Shown: in pieces, positions 30,565 through 42,640 of the stretch
Layout: each line of letters starts with the position of its first letter
Position numbering within the stretch: the first letter of the stretch is position 1
Source: Podospora comata
Taxonomy: Eukaryota > Ascomycota > Sordariomycetes > Sordariales > Podosporaceae
Direction of reading: 5' to 3'
Assembly (NCBI GenBank): GCA_017354895.1
Contig: CP071497.1
Coordinates: 3,348,001 to 3,412,000, forward strand
Length of the DNA stretch: 64,000 nucleotides
Position numbers and translations under genes: made by a program
Notes under the pieces: generated by a model
What the model saw: only the letters and a program-made list of their open reading frames with translations
Database searches by the model: none
Told to the model about the DNA's origin: nothing

Positions 30565-33504
30565 GGAGGTTGATGGGGGTTAGGTGCAGGATGTTATCTG
30601 TTGGTGCTGGCAGCCTTGGGCTGCGGTGGAAGTGAAATATGTCACAAATGCCTTGGATCTGCAGGATGCAGCATAAGTGACGTGCCCGGTTTCATCTCAT
30701 TGGGTTTAGCTTAGGAAGCTGATGCCGAGTACCTCGCGGATGGTGGGAGATCGCCATATCAGATCTATCAGATAGGCAGTGCCAGCCCACGGATGGACGA
30801 GTGACCACCCTTATCTGCCGCGAGGTACTTTCTAGTTATAGGCTGGATGATTGTGAGAAGCAGGTACAAAGCACGCGAAGTGACACTGCATTAGCGACAA
30901 TGGCACGTGGCGGTTGTAAGGTGTGGTGGTGGTGGTTGAGAGTATAAAGATATCAAGCACCTCTCTTGGTTTGTTGTCGAACTACGGAAGGTTTTCACTG
31001 CCACACAAAACACGATCCCAATCCTTTGTCTTACCCTGATCCATATTATTCATCCTCACATCAAACATCCCTAAATTGTCTACTTAGGTACTTGACTTAC
31101 CTACCATATTCTTTCCTCTTCCCCCACCTGCTTAACGGCGTGTCTTGCCCCAGACTTCCACACTTCGTTTGCCGTCATCATGACAGCGGAATTTCGTTCC
31201 TCGTATTCAACACGTCAGACAATCATGAATGTTGTTCACCTCCTACTGGGCTGACATCAAGACACCAAAAGCATGGAAGGTCGTTTCCTTCATGGTCACC
31301 ACCTCCAACCTCTCATCGATATCCACACCAATCCGACCAACCAGACAGCCCAAAACATGTCGATGATTGCTGTCAAGCCATCCTCCTTCCTATCCCAGCC
31401 AAGACCGGAGCAAGTGCCGCGACTCCAGCCTTGATTATCTAGAGGATCATCATCACATGGCAGCCCCCCCCCCCCTCGTCCCTGTCCGAACCGTTGAAGC
31501 GGGCGTCGATCATACAGATGGAGATGGAGATAAGTTGGCATGACCAGTGCTTGTTATCCCAGGATTCCCACAACAGGCAAAGATGTCGCCATCAATGACT
31601 GACAGTGGGCAGCAATAGGCTGAAGCCAGTATGGATTCTCTGACACATCGTAACCACCTTGCTCCCCACTTTTTTCCCAACTGAGTCTGACACCAGGCGC
31701 GCAGAAGCAAGTCATTGGATTCGGTGATTCGGTAACGGCTTTTTGTCCGTGCTGTTGTGTACTGGGTGATCCACCGCTATCCGATTCGTTTCTTTGTCCT
31801 TTTTAGGAGATGTTTTGGAGCCTTCAAACATATCGACATGTTTGGTGGTCAAAACCTTTCAAACAACAATTAAGGTGTTTTTGCCAAGAGGCTTGGTATT
31901 TTCTAAATCGGACGGAGACTTGCGAGCCAACGGCGGGCGCCGCCGCCCCCTTCTTAGCCGGCTCTTGCAGGTCAGCGCCGGCAGCTTTGTTTGCCTCAAA
32001 CCCGTTCTTGGGGAAGAGACAGAGTCCCACGCTGTGATGGGGGGCGTTGAAGGCATGGCAGTGGGGTTGCCTCGGGTGTTTACCCCACCATCCGTTGCAG
32101 CTGAGGCTAGCGTTATCGGGGGGAGCTTGGACACCCTTTGGAAGAACGCCTCTGGCGGTGTTATCAGACGCTAAAACTTAATCTCTGGCCAATCAACGGC
32201 CGGGAATTTACCTGTTTCATCGTGAACTTCACTCTCACACCCACGCTCAACACTTCAACGACATCCTCGTTCACCATGCCAATCACAATTGCTTCCGTGC
32301 TCGCCGGCTCCAATGGTCCCTCTACCCCGGTAATTCCACTGTCAGTTTTCTAGTCTTGCGGCTGCTTTTCGTGGAGTTCCCTACTAGATACCGATCGATA
32401 TCAAAGAGCACGTACTGAAGGACGCGTTTAGTGGCAGATGTACCATGATTAACAGACCCCCACGCTGGGGTCATCAGCGGCTTGCGGTCTTGGTCCATAG
32501 GACCCCTACTATCCGTCCAGCCGTCGACGACACCGAGGTCAATCAGATATCGCTTGACCAGCTCGTTGGCCCCAGCTCCCTCGTGGTGGTGCGCCTCAGA
32601 TGTCAAACCACATCATCAACCTCGCCGTCTCACGTGGCGATTGTCCCAGATTGGACACGACTTGCATGACATTTCTCTCGAGCACACACGAATACGCCTG
32701 AACTTATCTAATCAACACCGAGGAGATATCCAGTAGCAGATCATCACAAGGCACTATTCCTTGTTGTCGCCGCCTGGCATAACGGACATGAGCGAAAAAA
32801 ATGTGTCTTTGTCGTTCCTAATATCGGAATCGATAGAATACTAGTGCTCGATGGAGTTCCCGTGGGTGGAGGGGACGCTGGACAGGAGGGTCCCGCCCCA
32901 GCCCGGGGGTTATGCGGAGTTAACTCTTCTTGGAGATGGAGTCTTTGGTGTTGGACGAGCTGTGGTGGTTGCCGGCCCCGAGCGAGCGGTCCCTCGGTTC
33001 CCCCCGCCCGATTGAGAGCTGAAGGAGGAGGGCAGAGAACCAGTAGCAGCATCAGAAGCAACACCAGCAGCAGCAACCAATGTGACACTCCCAGGAGATA
33101 CAAGTCGCATGTGTAGACAGCGGGGATATGCACATCCTAGCCGCTTTGGACGCTGGAGGAGCTTGGAGACCTGCCGGGTCCCACACCTCCACTTCGCTGA
33201 CTCCAGGATCTTGTCCGCTTGTGGGACTCGTCCACCTCCACCGATAAGGCCTTGCAGCATTTGGCAGCCCACCCGGTTTACAGATCTGCCACCACGACAC
33301 ACCACGCCCTTGAGCCGTTTCATACATTTAAAGTTCTGGGACCTGGCACGTCTTTCTGACAGTCCGGACCATCATTCTCGACATCCCAACTCCATCTCTA
33401 GCTACTCTCTTCTACCCCAGCATCTGCCGGGTCCTCCTTTCTCCATCTCAGACGTCATCTGAACCTCAACTCCCCGGTGTCTACATCCGCCTTCAACGTC
33501 CACC
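30565..33504. other. Long intergenic region upstream of the permease gene
   Basis: About 2.9 kb without a supported gene. It has pyrimidine-rich segments near 31,080-31,140 and just before 33,480, a C run at about 31,464-31,476, and a GC-rich stretch at 32,850-33,020. Several GATA/TATC cores are present, including TATCGATA-type contexts near 32,395. Fungal urate permeases are driven by GATA and pathway regulators, so a long upstream region is plausible. No domain was found in any frame. Confidence 0.45.
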
Positions 33505-35330
33505 ATGGATGAGGATCAAGGTCCGTCCCAGATTGTCCCTGGGCAGACGCCCAAGAAGACCTTTGGCGATCGCCTCAATACCATCAGAAAGACCTTCACT
33601 ACCAAGGATGGTCTCATCGGCGACTATGACTACGCATTCCTTTTCCGGCCGAACCTCCCCTTCATGACCAAATCCGATAAGGCTCCACCATTCTTCGGCC
33701 TTAACGACCGCATGCCTGTCGTCCTCGCCCTGATTCTCGGCTTCCAGCACGCCCTTGCCATGTTGGCTGGTATCATCACACCTCCAATCATCATGTCCGG
33801 CGCCGGCGGTGTCAACCTCACCACCGAGCAAACTCAGTACCTCGTCTCCACCGCCCTCATCGTCTCCGGTCTCCTCTCCGCTATCCAGATTACCCGTGTG
33901 CACATCAAGGGCACTCCCTACTACATTGGCACTGGTCTGATCTCTGTCGTCGGTATCTCGTTCGCCATTATTCCCGTTGCCACCGGTGCCTTCAACCAGA
34001 TGTACGAGAATGGCTTTTGCCAAAAGGATGAGTTTGGTGCCAAGCTCCCTTGCCCCGATGCCTACGGCGCTGTTCTCGGCACAGCTGCCCTTTGCGCCCT
34101 CCTCGAAATCGCCCTGAGCTTCATGCCACCAAAGATCATGCTCCGTATCTTCCCCCCAATAGTCACCGGCCCTACCGTCATGCTCATCGGTATCCACCTC
34201 ATCGAGTCCGGCTTCAAGAACTGGGCCGGTGGCTCTGGTCTCTGCGCTGAGAAGAACCCCGCCGAGTTCTTTGCCCGCTGCCCCGATATTTCTGCGCCGA
34301 ACGCCCTGCCGTGGGGTTCGCCAGAGTACCTCGGTCTTGGCTTCAGCGTCTTCGTTACCATCATCCTCTGCGAGCGTTTCGGTTCTCCCATCATGAAGTC
34401 TACCTCTGTCATTATTGGTCTCTTGACTGGCTGCATCATTGCTGCTGCCACTGGTTACTTCAACCGTGCCGGTATCGACAATGCGCCTGTTGCCTCCTTC
34501 ATCTGGGTCAAGACCTTCAAGCTTACGCTTTATGGACCGCTGGTGTTGCCGCTGATGGCAGTGTTCATCATCTGCGCTTGCGAGGCTATTGGTGATATCA
34601 CCGCTACTTGCGATGTCTCCAGACTCGAGGTGGAGGGCAAGCTCTACGAGAGCAGAATCCAGGGTGGTGTCTTGGCTGATGGTATCAACGGTATGCTGGC
34701 TGCCCTCTGCACCATCACTCCTGTTACCACCTTTGCCCAGAACAATGGTGTTATTGCTTTGACTCGCTGCGCCAACAGAAGCGCCGGTTACTGCTGCTGG
34801 TAAGCTCCTTTCTTCCCTCGCTGATCTGACCCTCAACATGCTGACTCTCCTGCCATAGCTTCTTCCTTGTCATCATGGGTGTCTTCGCCAAGTTCGCCGC
34901 CTCCCTTGTTGCTATTCCATCTGCCGTCCTCGGTGGCATGACCACCTTCCTTTTCACCGCTGTCGCCGTTTCCGGTATGGCCATTATCACTAAGGGTGTG
35001 CCATTCAACCGCCGCAACAGATTCATCCTCACTGCTGGTCTTGCTCTCGGCTATGGTGCTACTCTTGTGCCAAACTACTTTGAGAATGTCTTCAGCTACA
35101 GCGGCGAGAACAAGGGCCTGCAGGGCTTCCTTGATGCCATCTCCCTCATCATGGAGACTGGCTTTGCTGTCACGGCCATGATCTGCATGATCTTGAACCT
35201 GACGCTCCCGATGGAGGTGGAGGATGTTACTGAGGCGGTTGCTGGGCAGAACCAGAGTGTGGTGACTGCGGCGAGGCCGACGAGTGCAGGGGATAGTGTT
35301 GAGGAGGAGAAGGGTGTCAAGAGCGCCTGA
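33505..35330 (+). CDS. Uric acid-xanthine permease (NAT/NCS2 family)
   Basis: Exons 33505-34799 and 34859-35330 with a 59-bp intron give 588 residues. The sequence follows UapA/UapC: a cytosolic N-terminus (KKTFGDRLNTIRKTFTTKDG), twelve or more membrane segments, LGFQHALAMLAGIITPP in the first helix, VTGPTVMLIGIHLIESG, CEAIGDITATCDVSRL and the NAT signature QNNGVIALTRCANR at about residue 413. These residues bind purine and couple proton import. It imports urate and xanthine at the plasma membrane for use as nitrogen source. The C-terminus is acidic and Ser/Lys-rich, where UapA carries endocytosis signals. The splice site falls right after the signature (AGYCC-CFFLVIMG). No purine-catabolic neighbour is present. 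Confidence 0.95.
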
Positions 35331-36390
35331 GGGATGGACATTTGGATTTTAAACAAGCGAGTTTTTGTTTTTCTTTTTATTGGGTTGGGATGATAATGGT
35401 TTTTGGATACATGTATATGGACCGGGTGGGATGGGAGGTCACAAGTGTTCAAAAAGGAGGGATGATTTGATGATGACTTGGCGAGCATGGAAGCAAGCAT
35501 GCGAGAAGCAACGAAAGGATACCCTGTTGTTATATATTAGTGGTGGATCTGAAGTGAATGGAATGGATGAAGATCAAGGAATTGTGTTGTGTTTTGAGTG
35601 ACCTGATGTGTGGTGTGCTGATGTCTGCAGTCGCCAGTTCCGCCGTCCGTTCTTTAACGAGTGGTGAGATGATCCCAAGGCATATTGCCTTTACGAGATA
35701 CGCGAGGACTAGGAATAATAGATTATTACGTCTTCTAATGGATCGTGTCTGGTTTGATCCTTGCGTTGTCTGTCAAGTCTTAGGAGGGTACCGAGCGTTT
35801 TGCCCCCGCATCAGAAGGTGGACAGTGGTGCACAGACCATGAGGACCCTGAGATCCACTATCGACCGCAACTGTTGAAGTTAATCTTTCTTCAACTCCAG
35901 AGGCACGGGCATCTGTTAAGAGGAAAGGCTTGGTATTGCTTGCCGGATGTCAACAGGCGCTGCAATGTTGAGGGTTATTTGGTAACACATACCTGCTGGT
36001 GTGATGCGGGCCACGCAACGCCACAGAGCTTGAGCCTCACCTTTGGGGGAGGGGTGAGGCTGGTGTGCATGGCCAATCCGGAAGAATCCCATGCACACAC
36101 ACCACCCCCTCTTTAGAGCCTTATCAGTTGGCTGCCATGACTTCCCTTGTTCATTTAAATCTTCCGTCGACGACAACGCCCACGACAACATCTGGACCCT
36201 GAGACTGCCCACCCGATGACATCTAATAAACGCTGATGGTCCTTGTGGGATAGCCTCGCTTTACTGGTTTCGCTCGCTTGCGACCAATGGAAAGACCGAT
36301 GAAGGCTGGCCATTGCTAGTATTTCCCGTTGTTAAGGGGTTTTCCCCGCGCCAAGTTGCTCAGCTCAAGTGTGGTCATTGCATCATCAAG
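35331..36390. other. Intergenic, 3' flank of the permease, no gene
   Basis: About 1.06 kb. The first 250 bp are G/T-rich like a fungal 3' UTR. No open frame with a motif and no repeat was found. Confidence 0.45.
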
Positions 36391-39300
36391 ATGGCGCACC
36401 ATATGGGACCCTTCGCTGCCTTTCGAGACTACGTCTCGTCAGTTTGGTCCACGGGTCTTGATGGGTCTGGAAAGGAAGAAAGATATATACCTTATTATAC
36501 ATATTGGGATACGGACCGAATCCGAGAAGTTCTTGATACGGACCGAATCCGAGAAGTTCTTGATACGAGCGCTGAGTGGTCGCAAGATGTGAAGATCGAA
36601 AGCATACGCAAACGCTTCATTCGCACATTCTCAGCCATTGTCTGCTGTACCACAGACACTGATTTTTGGGTCAACTACATTTCTCGTTTCAGTAACAGCA
36701 ACATTGATGACCACAATCTTCCGCTGGAAAGTCCCTATCCAAGAAATATTTTTGGTTGGGAAAGATGGCGCAACAGCTTGGGCAGCCTTTGATTAACACC
36801 AATTTCAGTTCAATCCAATCCCGCTACTCAACTCTTTTTTCTTCGCCCAGAATCTGGCGGAGAGATGTATACTTCCATGGGCAGCCCACGAGACAGTCTT
36901 GGCGCGTAAGATCAACACAGTTGTTCAGCTTTACACTGTACACGACGTTATCGAGAGGCGTGGGGGTAGAGTAAGACGCTAGCAACTGGTATAATCTCAG
37001 TAGCTTCAAGGTTCGCTGACACATCTTTGCGTCTAGAAGATAGTTGCGGTCAAAAGAATCAGGCTTCGAGATCGCGACTCTCAGGAGGGGTTCCAAAACG
37101 AGATATCAGCATATATGACGTTCGAGAACTGCCAGGTGAGAGAAGGCGCATCGGAATACTTTCTCGAGTGCTATGGCTCTTTCAGTCAACATGGCTGGGG
37201 CTATATATTCCTAGAGTATGCCGAGCAAGGAAGCTTGGCCAATTTCTTTTCCAAGTTTGACGTTGCGCACGACGAACTTCCCTTGCAGGACCTGTGGGCG
37301 AGTATGATCAACCTTATTAATGGATTTGTGCTTCTTCATCACCTCGATGGAAACACGACCAGTGGTGTTTTGAGGGGGGTTCATCAGGATCTCAGGCCAT
37401 CCAATATCTTCGTTTTCAGAGCACAGTTTGGGACTGACGACGAGCATGGATCGGGCAAATACGTCTTCAAGATCGGTGACTTTGGTCTTAGCAGCTTTGG
37501 ACCTAGCAAGGCTGTCCATCCATACAACGAGGGTTCAACCATGTACAGAGCGCCGGAGTTGTCTGTGGCAAAGGATATATTGCAGTCACCCGGTCTTGAT
37601 TTATCGCCGAAGGCTGACATTTGGTCGTTGGGGTGTATCTTCTTGGAGATGATGGTTTGGGCGATTAATGGTGAGCGAGGTCGGGATGAGTTTTGCTCCC
37701 AGCGTGTGGTCGACGGGAGTCCAGAAGCATCATTCTACAACGGCACAGGTAGGGTTACTGCTGCAGAAAAAATCATGAGATTGCTATCTCGAAGGAAGAA
37801 CTTCAACAACAGAGCCCATGCTGCGGCGTTCTTGTTTCGACGAATCCAGGTCTCGATGCTAAACGTAAATCCTCTGGAAAGAAAGGATGCAGCCGACCTC
37901 TCTGGAGAGCTCTCTGACCTTCACAAGAGGTTGACCCAACCCTCGTTTGGGATATGGACCTTGAAATGCAATTATTAGAGACAGAACCACACCACTCTAC
38001 AGCCAGCCCCAGAGAACCCCCGTTCAACTACTTAGCGAGAGCGATGGCAATACAGAGTACAACAGAGCCCCAGACGACCAATATAAAGCTGCGTTCGTCT
38101 ATCTTGCATCCGGCTTCCTTTTCCACGGACGCAGTCGCGAGTTCTTCGAGGCAGGCAGCGAGCATATACAGATCAATACAAATCCGGTGGAAACTCAAGA
38201 CGCGCAAGATTCAGAGTCAATCTCTCCTGAGCCGATGCCAAAGCCACATGGGGTTCAAGACGAAGAAGTTCAGCCAAGAGCCTGAGGCAAGAAGCTCGCG
38301 GCAAAAACTCCATGGATTCTTTTCGGAGTTCAATCTCAGAGTTTAACGACACAGGATCAATGAACAGTCACTGGGCGAGGCCACGACTAAAAAAGTCCAG
38401 CGATATCCCTCGAAGCGATAAACCGGCCTCAGCTGGCCAAGCATTGCCTCATATCCTCAGCGGCAAAGCACCTTCGAATGCCCGGATGTCAGTCAAACAC
38501 CTCAGGGACAGGCTGCTCCTCAAATATGTCAATGAAGCACCTCAGAGCGGGGAGACAGCGTCAGTTGACGAAAGGCCGTCTAATAGGCTTGCGGGGAAAG
38601 GACAAGACAAGAAATCCAGCTAGTCCTCTTGGGCTGGGGGTCCAAGTTCTTTCCCTGAAATGAGAGTGGAAGACATACTTGCTTATAAACATCTGAAGAA
38701 GGCCAAGGCACTGGCGCCTGGCTTCAGATTGCCAGGCCGGGAGGAGGCCTTAGAGTACCTGACTGGCAGGGAACAGATACGTCATCCGCAGCCGAAGCTC
38801 CACCTCTAGGCCGACTAAGGTTGAGCGATCACAGATCTTTGTTATCGATGACTCTTCAACGATATTCAACTATAGAGAGGATGTTTGAGGACAGTCGAGG
38901 CACTCTCTTATATCGTCAAAGGTGCCGATCCAGACGGAGTCGAACTATACATGACGTCCAGGCCAAACAAATTTATTCACGCCCGGAGCGGTGTATCTAG
39001 TAAGATTCTCAAGTCCCTGGAGCGTCACACGCAGAGTAGTGCAACCCAGAACACCAACCTTGAGGAGAATTTCGGTCTCATTCTTGACAAAACCACGCAC
39101 TCTGAATCGGGAGTTGCCTCGAGCTCTCGTTCGCTTCTGGGTAGACCTCCAAAAGAGAGGCAGCGGCCTGCCAGCATTTATGTTTTGACTGACGGTGTTT
39201 GGAATGGCAATAATGATGCCATGATTACCCTAATTCGCCAACTGGTGGAGCGGGCGCAAATGCAAGAGGGGAACAGGCCCGATATCATGGTGCAGTTCAT

Positions 39301-39718
39301 TCAATTTGGCCACGATGAGAGTGGGACTGAACGCTTGAAGCATCTTAATGAGGCTCTTGAGTATAGGTAAGCATTTGAGTACCTCTCTGGACTGAGCAAC
39401 CTTTGATGCCTGCCCTTCCTCGCTCCTTGCGTGTGCTAATGCAGACTGCTCAGTTCTATAGACATTGTGGACAGGAATCGAGCTGATGGCAATGTCTGGG
39501 ATATCCCGATTGGGGGCTTGAGCCGCGTCAAGCAAGAAAAGCAGCTTCAGGGGTCAAATAATCAGCATCGAACGCGAAACTCCGACCAGGTTTATGGAGA
39601 GCGTGATCGGCGTTTGCGTGAAGGTGTTACTCCCCCTGCACCGAGAGAAGTCTTCTCCCTTGGTTTGCAGATATCCGCTGGCTTTGAGGCCATTGTTTCC
39701 TTGGAGGATCCCGAATAG
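36391..39718 (+). pseudogene. Decayed protein kinase - vWA domain gene
   Basis: The kinase domain is well kept from 37037 to 37978 after a 66-bp intron (36971-37036): IVAVKRI (ATP lysine), HQDLRPSN (catalytic loop), IGDFGLSSF, MYRAPE and ADIWSLGC. Upstream, MAHHMGPFAAF...YIPYYTYWDTDRI reads well, but the homologous path to ERCILPW needs a frame change near 36,740 and meets a TAA at 36,794. Downstream comes a linker (VEDILAYKHLKKAK, LPGREE at about 38,665) and a vWA domain: IFVIDDSST (MIDAS-like, about 38,835) in one frame, then TVEALSYIVKGADPDGVELY in another from about 38,885, i.e. a one-base frame break, then ASIYVLTDGVWN and, after an intron at 39367-39444, SIDIVDRNRADGNVWDIPIG. This order, kinase then vWA, is a known fungal family. 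Multiple lesions argue for a dying gene, though unseen introns could explain some. Confidence 0.65.
36508..36561 (+). repeat. 27-bp in-frame tandem duplication in the kinase gene
   Basis: Two perfect 27-bp copies (36508-36534 and 36535-36561), coding for the nonapeptide DTDRIREVL twice. The paralogue at 18.8 kb has a single equivalent (YWTTSQLRSIL). Identical copies mean the duplication is recent, and it must be after the split of the two paralogues. Confidence 0.9.
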
Positions 39719-39870
39719 ACCGTGAAAAAGCGACAGATGGATGTGGGAAGCCAAATATTTATGCTCTGGGCACATGGATTGGGCTTATACAGAGAGGGCC
39801 ACGCATCGCTCGACTACCGACTCCGGGATGCGGTGGCAGTAAAACGAAACGTCGCCTGACTGAGATCCTT

Positions 39871-41661
39871 ATGGATTTAACAGTGCATGTTGCCGAGCTG
39901 TTGTCTGTTATGAGCGGCAAACGTCCCGCCTTGGAAGATGGGGTTGGGGAGACTATCACAGATTGTGGCTCAGAACTTTCAACTCAGTCTCACAACTCAA
40001 GTAATAGTCGCGAGGATACAGTAAGTTCAGGGCTATTTCATGAAGTCGAGTTCCGGGAACGCAGCATTGCAGACGCAATCGATTCCTTGTACAGCTTGGC
40101 CCTGAAGATCCGCAATCCACGCAATCGACCACAGAGGCCGGCACAGCAACTGTACAAGCATGTCCCGCAAGACTTGCGCGAGGAGTACATCCATGAGAGG
40201 GAGAAAGCCGAGGCGATGACAGTATCTTACTTACAACGACAAAGTTTAACCGAAGCTTGCCAACCCAGTTCTCCGGTCTCCAGCGGCCCTCAGAGCTTGC
40301 AAAACACAGGGATCGTTGACAAAATGTCTTTGGAGTGGTTAGCAGACGAGATGATCGAAAAGTACACATCGACGACAAACTTTCTAGTGAGGCGAATTGG
40401 ATTCGGAAATGCTCGACGAAAGCAGCAGTTTATGTACTGGAGGGAGCATGCCGCGAGACTGGCCGGTCCAATTCCCACCACCCAACAACAAACCGTAGTC
40501 ACCCCTCAAGGTCACAAGCTCGAGTGGCCGCCCCCGCCAAAGCAAATAGAGGTAGAAAAACGCACAAAGATCTTCACCTGTCCATTTTGTCACGTCATCT
40601 GTCCAGATCACTACTTGACTACAAAGGCGTGGCGGTAAGTCTCCTTTCCATTTTATCTTCACCCGCCGGAGGGATGACAGTGGCATTGGATACCTCACAT
40701 TATTGCGTACGCCCATACTGACACTATCAGGTCACATGTTATCCATGATCTGATGCCATATATGTGCACATATAAAGAATGCTCGGACCCCAACCGTCTT
40801 TACGGGTCTCACCAAGAATGGCTCGACCACGGGAATCAACACACTTACGTCTGGCATTGTTACCCACACGAGGCGAAATTCGGGGTGGAATCGGATTATT
40901 TAGCCCATCTTGAGCAGGAACACCCAGCCGCTAGACCGGAACTTTTCCTACCAGAATTTGTGGCCGAACAAGTTGGGCCTTCCCTCAGGCCGGGACGAGA
41001 CTGCCCGCTGTGCCCAACAGCGTTTGCTACCGTTCCTGAAATGCAAAAGCATCTCAAGCACCACCTTGAGCGCCTCGCACTTTTCAGTTTTCCATCTAGC
41101 GACCTGGACGAAGGATCTGACGGGTCAACAGGCGGCTCCCTCCGAAGTGGCCGGGTTGTTCGAGGCCGCGCCAGGAAAGACTCTTTGGCGCAAGACTTTG
41201 ATCAAAGTTGGACGAATTCAACGATATCAACCACGGTTGACTGGGATAATCCCCAACCTCTCCATGTCATTCAGGAATCAATATTGTCAAAAGATGACAG
41301 TTCCGGGGTGTATATTGAAGCATGGCTCAGCACATTCTCGGGTCCTACATTGGAGGCCTCCAACGAACAGCTAATTAAACCCCAATATACGGTGCGGCAG
41401 GAAATCGAAAATTATAGGCCATCATCGGAGGACTTGCATCGTTATTTGGAGCAGTTATTCGCAGATTTTACCGATATTGACATTTTCGTTGAGGTGAGTA
41501 ACAGTATTGTGAGATAGATATCTCTAAATCATGACCACATTCTAACAAAGACGTAGACCAACAGGAATGATGTTTATCTAGCATATATTCCTAGATTTTT
41601 GACGGAGGAGGAATTGCATTTTATTTACAAAAATCTTCGAGCTCGTAGAAGAAGAAGGTAG
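39871..41661 (+). CDS. AcuF-type C2H2 zinc-finger protein, 5' end possibly frameshifted
   Basis: Exons 39871-40634, 40731-41493 and 41557-41661 give 543 residues and an open, correctly phased model. The zinc-finger core is clear: CPFCHVICP, then after the intron RSHVIHDLMPYMC, EWLDHGNQHTYVWHC, YLAHLEQEHP, and CPLCPTAFATVPEMQKHLKHHLERLALFSFP. This is the pattern called oxidoreductase AcuF-like C2H2 zinc finger, known from many fungal accessory proteins of unproven role. Family members begin with a block like LWAxxLGLYxxGHxSLDYRLRD. That block is present just upstream (MDVGSQIFMLWAHGLGLYRE from the ATG at 39737), but in a frame one base off from 39871. So either the gene is broken at about 39,855 or translation starts at 39871. 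Its last exon enters AT-rich DNA. It lies 18 bp (from 39737) past the vWA stop. Confidence 0.7.
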
Positions 41662-42640
41662 AAGCTCGCTAAGTTATTGCTGGATGTGGAAACGTTTTAA
41701 GAATAAACGAAAGGGACCTGGTATATATAAGCTGCTTAGATAGCTATACCTGTCTAGTTAAGTTTACTAATATGGAGTAATTACAGTTCGAGAATATTTT
41801 TTTAGGTCCGTGGTCTTAAATCAATGAAGCTTCTTAATAAAATACCTCGAGCTAGGAAGGGTAATTTTTTAAGTTGTTTTCTCATATATATTTTCCGCTT
41901 ATAGCTATTATTATATACGCTTATATATGCTAGTTTTACTAGCTACTCCTAGTGAAGTACTGCAGGAAGATAAAAAAAAGTCGGCTTAATAAGCGTATCG
42001 AACAAAAGCTACTATAAATTACGGTTAGTAGAGATAATAGGGCCAGCAGACTATCTAACAATCGGAGGACCGTACTTTAATAAATCATAACTCCCATTTC
42101 GAGACCTAGTTCTCTATATGTCGGCTATCCTATTTTATCAAGGCCTTTAACATTGTTAAGGATACCTACTGTAGTAGATTAATTAATATACTTTTAAAGT
42201 AAATATAGGTAATAAATTTATATAAGAGTTAGTAGGCCTAAAATAAAGTTTAGACCCCGCTAGAGTATTAAATAGTTTTCTAGTAATTATAAATGTTTAC
42301 TTCTACTAAAGTCCAATTGTATTATCTAAGCTAAATACCGCCGGTAAACCAATCTCCTATAACTTAATAATATACCTACAGTTTTGTTAAAGGAGTAAGT
42401 TCGATATATAGCCTAATCCCGCTCTTGGCCTAATATTTTATACTATACTAAACTACTAGTTTTTAATACCTTTAGTTTCATACTAATAAAGAATAAAGTA
42501 CGCCTCTCTGCAGAAGTAACAAATATGCTAACTTAATATACCTAAAGACTACCTTATCTACCCGCTCAAGGTACGTCTAGCTTCGAGATAGTAGGAGTAG
42601 TGCTTGGGTGTATTCCTCTTATAATATCTGCCCTCGAGAA
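41662..42640. other. AT-rich, TpA-rich block resembling RIP-mutated DNA
   Basis: About 1 kb with strikingly high A+T and TpA (TATATAAG, TTAATATACTT, CTATACTATAC) compared with its GC-rich surroundings. Stops crowd every frame. The sharp change of composition and the excess of TpA over CpA are the marks of repeat-induced point mutation, which targets duplicated DNA in these fungi. What the repeat once was cannot be told; no terminal repeats or enzyme motifs survive. The block extends with decreasing strength into the relic to its right. Confidence 0.65.

Noticed and set aside
30966-31442. 158-codon open frame before the permease
   Set aside because: Cys/His/Ser-rich translation of pyrimidine-rich DNA; no metal-binding spacing that fits a known finger.
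33493-34839. 448-codon open frame opposite the permease gene
   Set aside because: Antisense shadow of a strongly biased gene; composition Gly/Glu/Asp-rich and no motif.
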